NCBI GenBank assembly: GCA_000434215.1
Contig: HF999694.1
Span: 1 to 22,412 of the forward strand
DNA: 22,412 nucleotides
Source: Bacteroides sp. CAG:144
GTDB taxonomy: Bacteria; Bacteroidota; Bacteroidia; Bacteroidales; UBA11471
Direction: 5' to 3'
A program made the position numbers and the translations under genes. The notes beneath the pieces are model-generated. The model made no database searches. It was not told the DNA's origin and saw only the letters and a list, made by a program, of their open reading frames with translations. Of this stretch, positions 8,041 through 14,407 are shown in pieces (position 1 is the stretch's first letter; each line of letters begins with the position of its first letter).

Positions 8041-8551
8041 CGAAATCCGATACAGAAGTCCGGTGTACAAGGTCATGGCCGTCCCGGTCGATAAAGTGGT
8101 GGCGAATGCATACAATCCCAATGTAGTGGCGCCACCCGAAATGAAATTGCTCGAATTGTCGATATGGGAAGACGGCTACACGATGCCGTGTGTGTGCTAT
8201 TACATTGCCGACAAGGATATTTACGAACTGGTCGACGGCTATCACCGGTATATGGTGATGAAAACGTCGCGCCGCATATATGAACGGGAACATGGGCTTC
8301 TGCCGGTTGTCGTCATAGAAAAAGACATTTCCAATCGCATGGCTTCGACGATACGCCACAATCGTGCCAGAGGAACGCATAATGTCGAACTGATGAGCGA
8401 AATCGTCTCGGAACTGACCAAAGCCGGTATGTCCGACCGTTGGATAGAGCGGAATATAGGAATGGATAGGGACGAATTGTTACGGTTGAAACAAATTACC
8501 GGATTGGCAGAGTTGTTTGCTAACAAAAATTTTTCCCTTTCCGACGACTGA
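8024..8551 (+). CDS. ParB-like domain protein (IbrB/YbdM family)
   Basis: The 175-residue protein has the ParB/sulfiredoxin-fold motif ELVDGYHRY (DGYHRY at 71-76) and RHNRARGTH (111-119), followed by a helix-turn-helix-like region (about 134-165). Those features match the IbrB/YbdM partner of IbrA/YbdN. ParB-fold domains can bind or cut DNA, hydrolyse CTP or act as kinases; which applies here is not visible. The ATG at 8024 overlaps the end of the PP-loop gene by 17 bases and starts cleanly ahead of the conserved domain. The frame extends upstream to 7961 inside the preceding gene, which I consider spurious. In E. coli, IbrA and IbrB together activate eib genes by an unknown mechanism, so a regulatory or nucleic-acid role is plausible here. 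Confidence 0.85.
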   Translation: MAKTDNEIRYRSPVYKVMAVPVDKVVANAYNPNVVAPPEMKLLELSIWEDGYTMPCVCYYIADKDIYELVDGYHRYMVMKTSRRIYEREHGLLPVVVIEKDISNRMASTIRHNRARGTHNVELMSEIVSELTKAGMSDRWIERNIGMDRDELLRLKQITGLAELFANKNFSLSDD

Positions 8552-8573
8552 ATTCATCGGGTCGGTCCACAGA

Positions 8574-8598
8574 AGCATAATCGCCGGGCGTTTATGCT
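8574..8598. terminator. Weak hairpin between convergent genes
   Basis: AGCATAA (8574-8580) pairs with TTATGCT (8592-8598) across an 11-base loop. The hairpin sits between the ParB-like gene and the convergent glucosaminidase gene. It has no T run, so terminator function is a guess. Confidence 0.3.
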
Positions 8599-8623
8599 GA
8601 TCTACGGGTCATGGACTGCTGCG

Positions 8624-9508
8624 TCAACGCAGACGCAGCACATCGCCGGGACGGGGAATTTTTTCGCCCGATATATCATTTCTATGGAGTAAGCACTTCA
8701 ACTTGATCCCATATTTTTGGGAAACGTCGTGCAGAGACTCTCCCGGGGCGAGGGTATGTGTTTTGTTCGGTTTTTTGGCTCTGCGGCGTTTTGCTTTGAG
8801 ATACACTATATCACCGGCTTTGAGCGTATATCCCCGAGGAAAGTCGTTATAACGACGTATCTGGTAAGCATAAAGTTCAAACTCCCGGGCAATGAGTTTT
8901 TGCGTGTCGCCTTCCCGGGCTACCACGTAAGGTAATCCCCACTTCGATTCCATATCGTGATACTCATAATTCTTGGGCATACGTGGGAGACCTTTTCCGT
9001 CGTAACGGTGCAGGCCGTATAATTCGATCGTTTGTATAAGTTTACTGGCATACGCTTTGTCGGTTGCATAGCCACAACGTTTCAGGCCATGCGCCCAACC
9101 TTTATAGTCGGTAATGTCGAGTTTGAAAAGTTTTCCGTATCGGGGACTTTTGGTCAGAAACAGGGCATGGTCTTCGTACGAGTCTTTGGGATTCCGGTAT
9201 TTTCGGAAACATTCTCCCTTTGCATCATCATCGTGATACACCCGTTTGCCCTCCCATGAATTATGGCATTTGATACCGAAATGATTGTTCGATTTCTTTG
9301 CCAACTCGCTGGTTCCGGCAGCCGACTCGATAAGACCTTGCGCCAAAGTGATACTGGCCGGGATTTTATACCGTTTTTGATGTTCGATGGCAATATCTTT
9401 GTATTTGCGTATATAATCGAGATAGATGGGATTTTTCGATTGTGAAAACACCGTTGCGACAACAAGCGACAACAAGCAGACGAGGGTAAATTTCCGGCAA
9501 CAGTCCAT
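8624..9508 (-). CDS. Secreted glucosaminidase (GH73-type) with two LysM domains
   Basis: The protein begins with a signal peptide (MDCCRKFTLVCLLSLVVATV, then FSQS). The central domain is a muramidase/glucosaminidase of the FlgJ-like GH73 kind: ITLAQGLIES holds the catalytic Glu61, and SNNHFGIKC is the second family motif, with YATDKAYASK further on. Two C-terminal LysM repeats (about residues 195-245 and 250-294) would bind peptidoglycan. It likely hydrolyses cell-wall glycan during growth or division. A second in-frame ATG at 9520 would add four residues; the shorter start gives a more standard signal peptide, but either is possible. It is divergent from cdd and converges on the IbrB-like gene. 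Confidence 0.87.
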   Translation of the reverse strand: MDCCRKFTLVCLLSLVVATVFSQSKNPIYLDYIRKYKDIAIEHQKRYKIPASITLAQGLIESAAGTSELAKKSNNHFGIKCHNSWEGKRVYHDDDAKGECFRKYRNPKDSYEDHALFLTKSPRYGKLFKLDITDYKGWAHGLKRCGYATDKAYASKLIQTIELYGLHRYDGKGLPRMPKNYEYHDMESKWGLPYVVAREGDTQKLIAREFELYAYQIRRYNDFPRGYTLKAGDIVYLKAKRRRAKKPNKTHTLAPGESLHDVSQKYGIKLKCLLHRNDISGEKIPRPGDVLRLR

Positions 9509-9574
9509 ATTCTCGGGCATAAATCAATTATCAAAATCGGTGGTCGGCAAATAGGATTTATCGGAAAATAGCAT

Positions 9575-9582
9575 TATATTTG
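9575..9582 (+). promoter_or_regulatory. -7 element for cdd
   Basis: TATATTTG is an exact TAnnTTTG match 22 bases before the cytidine deaminase ATG. No clear -33 motif was seen. Confidence 0.6.
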
Positions 9583-9604
9583 TGAGAATCCAATAAAAAG
9601 TCCT

Positions 9605-10084
9605 ATGGCAAGACAACTTCATCTATCGGCAAAGATAACGGTTTGTCGTTATAATGAATTAACCGACAATGAAAAAATTTTGGTAGATAAGGCTCGTGCA
9701 GCCGTGAAAGGAGCATACGCCCCCTATTCGGGCTTCCGTGTGGGTGCTGCGATAGAGCTGGCCGACGGGCGTATCATCACCGGGAGCAATCAGGAAAACG
9801 GATCTTACCCCGAAGGTCTTTGTGCCGAACGGGTAGCGCTTTTCTCCGCCGGGGCGATTTCGCACGACACGCCTCCGGTACTGCTGGCCATTGCCGCCGA
9901 AAACAACGGCGAGGAAGTCGTTTCTCCCATAACGCCTTGCGGGGCTTGCCGTCAGGTCATGCGCGAAACAGAACTCCGCTATGCCACACCGTTACGCACA
10001 TTGATGTGCGGAGCCGAAGACATATACATCGCCGAGTCTGCCGGTGATTTGCTGCCGCTGGGGTTTGAACTGCCTTCCCACTAA
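9605..10084 (+). CDS. cdd: Cytidine deaminase
   Basis: The 159-residue protein deaminates cytidine and deoxycytidine to uridine and deoxyuridine in pyrimidine salvage. The fold is the small homotetrameric type: AYAPYSGFRVGAA near the N-terminus, then SNQENGSYPEG, then CAERVAL with Cys73 and the proton-shuttling Glu75, and PCGACRQV with Cys112 and Cys115. These give the three cysteine zinc ligands and all catalytic residues are intact. The length is slightly above the usual 130-140 residues because of an N-terminal extension of about 15 residues. A promoter lies just upstream, and the gene appears to be transcribed on its own. Confidence 0.95.
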   Translation: MARQLHLSAKITVCRYNELTDNEKILVDKARAAVKGAYAPYSGFRVGAAIELADGRIITGSNQENGSYPEGLCAERVALFSAGAISHDTPPVLLAIAAENNGEEVVSPITPCGACRQVMRETELRYATPLRTLMCGAEDIYIAESAGDLLPLGFELPSH

Positions 10085-10116
10085 AAAATATTTTTCTGTC
10101 GTTTTTTTTATCTCGG

Positions 10117-10146
10117 TTTGCTTCTTTACAGTAGGAACTTTCTTTG
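10117..10146 (+). promoter_or_regulatory. Possible promoter for the GNAT gene at 10177
   Basis: TTTG at 10117-10120 and TTTCTTTG at 10139-10146 are separated by 18 bases. The downstream box differs from TAnnTTTG at one base. Confidence 0.4.
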
Positions 10147-10176
10147 ATTTTATTTTTACAGATAATAACTCTATAT

Positions 10177-10707
10177 ATGATACTGAAAAAGATAATCAAA
10201 CGGACAGACTCACTGCTTGAAAAAGTTCCTGCACTCTACGAATCGGCTTTCCCTGATGACGAACGTATAGAGACAGAGAAGTTTATGATGATGATCGAGA
10301 ATTGCCGATCGATGACCTTTTACGCTATTACGGAAGATAATGAATTTTGCGGAATGGCGGTCATTTGGGAACTTGGCATTTGCCGCTATCTGCTTTATTT
10401 GGCTGTTCTCGAAGAAAAACGAAACCAAAATCTCGGTTCCATGACATTGGAACAACTTCTAAAAGAGTCGGATCTCCCTATTATAGGAGAAGTGGAGCGA
10501 CCCGTCAATAATATAAATAAAAGAAGAATAGAGTTTTACAAACGTAACGGCTTCCATGTCGAAACGGAAAACCCTGTCATTTTGAACGAAGCCCATACGC
10601 ATTCGACTTGTGTATTGCAACTCATTGCATCTTCCCCTTTGCAGAATGCCGATGAATGTCAAAAAAGAGTGGTTGATATTGTATATAAAAGTATGGAGGA
10701 GATATAG
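10177..10707 (+). CDS. GNAT family acetyltransferase
   Basis: The 176-residue protein has a GNAT motif A region, LAVLEEKRNQNLGSMTLEQL, in which QNLGSM stands in for the Q/RxxGxG/A acetyl-CoA loop. Later KRRIEFYKRNGF is the usual helix and strand near the end of the fold. The early VPALYESAFPDDERIE segment is common in GNAT proteins of Bacteroidota and Firmicutes. The substrate is unknown. The start at 10177 is an ATG; a longer frame from 10144 would use TTG inside the likely promoter. The gene is AT-rich compared with cdd and dnaX on either side, which may indicate separate acquisition. The 178 bases between it and dnaX hold only the dnaX promoter. Confidence 0.8.
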   Translation: MILKKIIKRTDSLLEKVPALYESAFPDDERIETEKFMMMIENCRSMTFYAITEDNEFCGMAVIWELGICRYLLYLAVLEEKRNQNLGSMTLEQLLKESDLPIIGEVERPVNNINKRRIEFYKRNGFHVETENPVILNEAHTHSTCVLQLIASSPLQNADECQKRVVDIVYKSMEEI

Positions 10708-10853
10708 TTTCCGAAATTTAGAAGGCTTTACTCTTCCCGGTTTTTTCTCTTATTGTTGCAACTGTCTGCCACCGTTTTGTTCGACAGGGAAACTTTATAT
10801 TGAGGTTTGTTCGATTTTGGAAAGACGATAACGGGAATCCCGAATCAATTCCT

Positions 10854-10861
10854 TATCTTTG
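10854..10861 (+). promoter_or_regulatory. -7 element for dnaX
   Basis: TATCTTTG matches TAnnTTTG 24 bases before the dnaX ATG. An 11-base palindrome, CGGGAATCCCG, lies at 10832-10842 where a -33 element would be expected; whether it matters is unknown. Confidence 0.6.
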
Positions 10862-10885
10862 TCTTTTCGGTAGATAATTCTTTTT

Positions 10886-12697
10886 ATGGACAACTATATC
10901 GTCTCGGCTCGTAAGTATCGCCCCACAACCTTCTGCTCTGTCGTCGGGCAAAAAGCTTTGGTACAGACGCTCAAAGCGGCGGTCGTTACCCGCAAACTGG
11001 CGCACGCCTATCTTTTTTGCGGAACCCGGGGAGTGGGAAAAACCACTTGCGCCCGCATTTTTGCAAAGACCATCAACTGCGAACACCCTACACCCGACGG
11101 GGAGGCTTGTAACGAATGTGAGTCGTGCCGTGCTTTCAATGAGCAGCGCTCGTACAACATCATCGAGCTCGATGCCGCATCGAACAACTCGGTCGACGAA
11201 ATACGCAGCCTTATCGATAAAGTGCGCGTTCCGCCGCAACTCGGACGCTACAAGGTATTTATTATCGATGAGGTACACATGTTGTCGACGGCAGCGTTCA
11301 ATGCGTTTCTGAAAACCCTCGAAGAACCGCCCAATCATGCCATTTTCATATTGGCAACGACCGAGAAACACAAATTGTTGCCGACGATTCTGTCTCGTTG
11401 CCAGATTTACGATTTCCAGCGTATCACCATTGAAGATATAGTCGAACACCTGCGTTATGTCGCTTCGCAGGAAGGTTTTACCGTCGACGACGATGCCTTG
11501 AATGTCATCGCCCGTAAGGCCGATGGCGGTATGCGCGACGCATTGTCTATTTTCGATCAGGTCGCCGCCTCCTCGGGTGGAAATATCACGTACCAGACGA
11601 CGATAGAAAACCTCAATATTCTCGATTACGACTATTATTTCAGGCTCACCGATGCACTGTTGGACGGTAATATCCCGGAGGCCTTGCTCGTTTTCGACTC
11701 GGTATTGCGGGCTGGTTTCGGAGCGCAACTTTTCGTCAACGGACTGAGCAGCCATTTCAGGGATCTCATGGTAAGTAAAGATGCGGCGACGCTCCCGTTG
11801 CTCGACGTCGGGACGGCTGTCGCCGAACAATATGCCCGACAAGCCAAACGTTGCGACAAGGCTTTCCTCTACAAGGCGATGGATTTGAGCAACCGCTGCG
11901 ACCTCGACTACCGTATCAGCAACAACAAACGTTTGCTCGTGGAATTGATGCTTATAAAGATATGCAGTCTCGGAATGCCGCAAGAAATAGGACGGTCGTC
12001 CGAAGCAAGAATACTTTCGACCCCGTCAACTCCTGCCGCAAACCCTCGTCCAGCGGTGTCTCCGACCACCGCTCAAACAAATAAGTCGGTTGTGGAGGCC
12101 GTGGCACAATCGCCATCGGCAGCATCTGAACCCCAGCAGGAATACGGGCAACCCCGGACGGCAGGTGAAGAAGCAGCTCCGGCAGCCTCTCGCCTCCAAA
12201 TTCCGAGACCGCAAGTCGCTACTCCGCAGGCAAAAGTTCCGACTCGTAAAATTCCTCGTATTTCACTCAAACACGGTGTAGAGCCGGATCCTTCGGAAAC
12301 GCCGGTGGCAACAGTCGAAACGACTGTCGAAATGAACGAGCCTTTTGCTCTCGATGCCCTGCATGAGGCATGGCTGCGTTTTACCAAAAAGATTCCTACC
12401 GAAACGGTATTGGTACAGACAATGTATTTGTGTATGCCTCAAATGCTCGACGCCACAACATTCGAGGTCGTGGTCGATAACAGAGCCCAAATGGATAAGC
12501 TCAATGGCCGGGGGGCCGACCTGATGGCTTTCCTCCGCACGGAATTGCGCAATACACATCTTGAAATGCGGATTCGTGAACGTGAACGCGAAGAACGGCA
12601 AAAGGCATTCAGCCCCGGTGAACGATTTGTCATGCTGGCCGAAAAAAATCCCGAATTGAACAGACTGAAAGACATTTTCGGTCTGGAACTCTCTTAA
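10886..12697 (+). CDS. dnaX: DNA polymerase III subunit gamma/tau
   Basis: This 603-residue clamp-loader ATPase loads the sliding clamp at replication forks. The N-terminal AAA+ module is complete: YRPTTF near the start, Walker A GTRGVGKT (46-53), zinc-binding cysteines at 65, 75, 78 and 81, Walker B IIDEVH (126-131), FLKTLEEPP and the SRC arginine-finger motif. Domain III reaches about residue 370. A Pro/Ala/Gln-rich linker (about 375-465) leads to a C-terminal tau-like domain that ends in a charged helix. No slippery A6G site was noticed near the end of the gamma module, so one full-length product is assumed. A 376-residue open frame on the opposite strand is only a shadow. A repeat cluster follows. 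Confidence 0.96.
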   Translation: MDNYIVSARKYRPTTFCSVVGQKALVQTLKAAVVTRKLAHAYLFCGTRGVGKTTCARIFAKTINCEHPTPDGEACNECESCRAFNEQRSYNIIELDAASNNSVDEIRSLIDKVRVPPQLGRYKVFIIDEVHMLSTAAFNAFLKTLEEPPNHAIFILATTEKHKLLPTILSRCQIYDFQRITIEDIVEHLRYVASQEGFTVDDDALNVIARKADGGMRDALSIFDQVAASSGGNITYQTTIENLNILDYDYYFRLTDALLDGNIPEALLVFDSVLRAGFGAQLFVNGLSSHFRDLMVSKDAATLPLLDVGTAVAEQYARQAKRCDKAFLYKAMDLSNRCDLDYRISNNKRLLVELMLIKICSLGMPQEIGRSSEARILSTPSTPAANPRPAVSPTTAQTNKSVVEAVAQSPSAASEPQQEYGQPRTAGEEAAPAASRLQIPRPQVATPQAKVPTRKIPRISLKHGVEPDPSETPVATVETTVEMNEPFALDALHEAWLRFTKKIPTETVLVQTMYLCMPQMLDATTFEVVVDNRAQMDKLNGRGADLMAFLRTELRNTHLEMRIREREREERQKAFSPGERFVMLAEKNPELNRLKDIFGLELS

Positions 12698-12727
12698 AAT
12701 CAAATAGTCTGAGATACCTCATGATCA

Positions 12728-13047
12728 TTCAGAATGACACTTGACTGTCATTCTGAACGGAACGATAGTGAAGTGAAGAATCTCAACCAATAGAGAGTAG
12801 GAGATTCCTCGCATTCACTCGGAATGACATAACTATCATTCTGAACGGAACAGCGTGGAGTGAAGAATCTCCCGCCAAGCGAGCCTATTGTGAGATCTCT
12901 CACTTACGTTCGAGATGACAAGTATGTCATTCTGAAAGGCTCTGCCTTGAAGAATTTCTTCCGATAAAAGGTGGGAGATTCCTCGTATGCACTCGGAATG
13001 ACAAGCGTCGCATTCCGACGACCATGAGAAAGGAAGAATCATCTCAC
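12728..13047. repeat. Intergenic palindromic repeat cluster, copy 2
   Basis: This is the most regular of the three clusters. It opens with a 12-bp perfect inverted pair (12728-12739 and 12746-12757). Forward modules TGTCATTCTGAACGG... and GTGAAGTGAAGAATCTC occur at about 12746-12784 and again at about 12836-12871. They alternate with reverse modules GAGATTCCTC...CGGAATGACA (about 12800-12829 and 12971-13001). One reverse module has the variant GAGATCTCTCAC...CGAGATGACA (about 12891-12920). Each forward-reverse pair can fold into a long imperfect hairpin. A short reverse-strand open frame (12836-13042) is part of the repeat. Confidence 0.85.
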
Positions 13048-13385
13048 CTAATAAAGTAATGATGATATACGGTGAGTATGTTATATATCTTTTTTCCCTC
13101 TTGAATGTTCGTACACCTCAATAAAAAGATAAAACGAATACTATCTTATGGATAATAAAAATGATGAAAATGTGATATATAATATTGATATAATGAATTT
13201 TATATTATTTCTTCTCTTTTTATTTTTCCGTAATTTCTATTTTTGTTTCTTGTAATAAATCTTATTTCCATAGATTAAACCTTTTTCAAGAATCAAAGGT
13301 CATATAATTGTTGATAAAAGGAATATTTTATGTTCTAAAAATCCTAAAAAAGAAAATATAGAAAAATATTTTGTTCTATATTTCT
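13048..13385. other. AT-rich intergenic stretch
   Basis: About 340 bases of very AT-rich DNA precede the AraC-type gene. No open frame, hairpin terminator or RNA gene could be supported. It could hold regulator-binding sites. Confidence 0.5.
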
Positions 13386-13393
13386 TATATTTG
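13386..13393 (+). promoter_or_regulatory. -7 element for the araC-like gene
   Basis: TATATTTG is an exact TAnnTTTG match 19 bases before the ATG at 13413. A TTTTG at 13369-13373 is too close to serve as a standard -33 element. Confidence 0.55.
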
Positions 13394-13412
13394 CCTTATA
13401 AAAGAAATTTTT

Positions 13413-14336
13413 ATGGAGAAAATGAATATCGTAAGTTTTTCTTTACAAGAGTTGTATAACGGTGCGAATAAACGATTTTCGTTCCATGATGGTTGTCTTG
13501 TATCGACATATCATGGAATAGATAAGAATAAAATTGAACAGAAAGCTATTCCGTTGTTTTTATATCCATGTCGCGTCGATGCCATGACGGCTGTCATTTG
13601 TGAAAAAGGGAAGGTGAGATTTACATCGAATCTCAAACAGTATGTATTGCAAGAAAATACACTCTGTATCAATATGCCCAATACAATCGTGAAAATCGAT
13701 GAAATAGAAGATAGCATAGTACATGTAATGGCATTTGATGAGAATTTTTTGAGAGATGTGCATCTCGATTTGAGGAATTTGTTACCGCGTTTTGCCAATA
13801 TTTTGGATAATCTGTGTATAACGATTCTGCCCGAGGAGTTAGATGATATTCGCCAAATTTTCGAGACGATAGAAAGAGAGATGGAAACTCTCTCAGGAAA
13901 GGCTTATCAGAAAGAGATTTTACGTGGATATACGAGTATTGCCATATATAAGATCTGTGCTATTTTCAGTCGGGTAATGCAGATGCGGGAAACGGCATCG
14001 ATCGAGACAGTCAGAAATCGGAGAGAAGAATACTTCCGTGAGTTTATGCGCCACTTGCAGCAGCATTATTGCAAAGAACGTTCATTGGGTTTTTATGCCT
14101 CTTTGTTGCACATTACCCCCAAATATCTGACGACGCTCATCAAGCAGGTGAGCGGTCGTTCGGCGGCCGAATGGATAGACGAATGCGTAATTCTCGAAGC
14201 GAAAAATCTGTTGAAATTTTCGACGATGAGTATTCAACAGATCGCCTACTATCTGAATTTCCCCAACCAGTCGTTTTTCGGTACCTACTTCAAGCGGCGT
14301 ACCGGAATGTCTCCCTCGGAGTACAAACAGAGTTGA
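13413..14336 (+). CDS. AraC-family transcriptional regulator
   Basis: The 307-residue protein ends in an AraC/XylS double helix-turn-helix domain (about residues 208-307). LGFYASLLHITPKYLTTLIK forms the first helix-turn-helix; MSIQQIAYYLNFPNQSFFG with FKRRTGMSPSEY forms the second. The N-terminal 200 residues look like a cupin-type ligand domain (INMPNTIVKI and nearby strands) but no ligand can be named. The gene converges on a GH3 glycosidase, so control of sugar use is possible but not shown. The first half is noticeably AT-rich and the C-terminal DNA-binding part more GC-rich. A TTG start upstream would lie over the promoter and was rejected. Confidence 0.9.
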   Translation: MEKMNIVSFSLQELYNGANKRFSFHDGCLVSTYHGIDKNKIEQKAIPLFLYPCRVDAMTAVICEKGKVRFTSNLKQYVLQENTLCINMPNTIVKIDEIEDSIVHVMAFDENFLRDVHLDLRNLLPRFANILDNLCITILPEELDDIRQIFETIEREMETLSGKAYQKEILRGYTSIAIYKICAIFSRVMQMRETASIETVRNRREEYFREFMRHLQQHYCKERSLGFYASLLHITPKYLTTLIKQVSGRSAAEWIDECVILEAKNLLKFSTMSIQQIAYYLNFPNQSFFGTYFKRRTGMSPSEYKQS

Positions 14337-14348
14337 CCGCAATAACCC

Positions 14349-14400
14349 CTGAAATACACAACCGGCGGCCTGCAATCAGGCCGCCGGTTGTATATTTCAG
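14349..14400. terminator. Long bidirectional hairpin between the araC-like and GH3 genes
   Basis: A 15-bp GC-rich core (14358-14372 with 14377-14391, loop CAAT) is extended by eight or more further pairs after one mismatch, giving a near-perfect palindrome over 52 bases. It fills the 71-base gap between two convergent genes. There is no long T run on either strand, so it could act in both directions only through stem strength. Confidence 0.75.
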
Positions 14401-14407
14401 CAGTACA

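Noticed and set aside
10853..11983. 376-residue open frame opposite dnaX
   Set aside because: It lies wholly antisense to the strongly conserved dnaX AAA+ module and shows no recognisable domain.
12728..13047. Possible CRISPR array
   Set aside because: Modules differ in length, alternate in orientation and have no uniform spacers; no cas genes are nearby.
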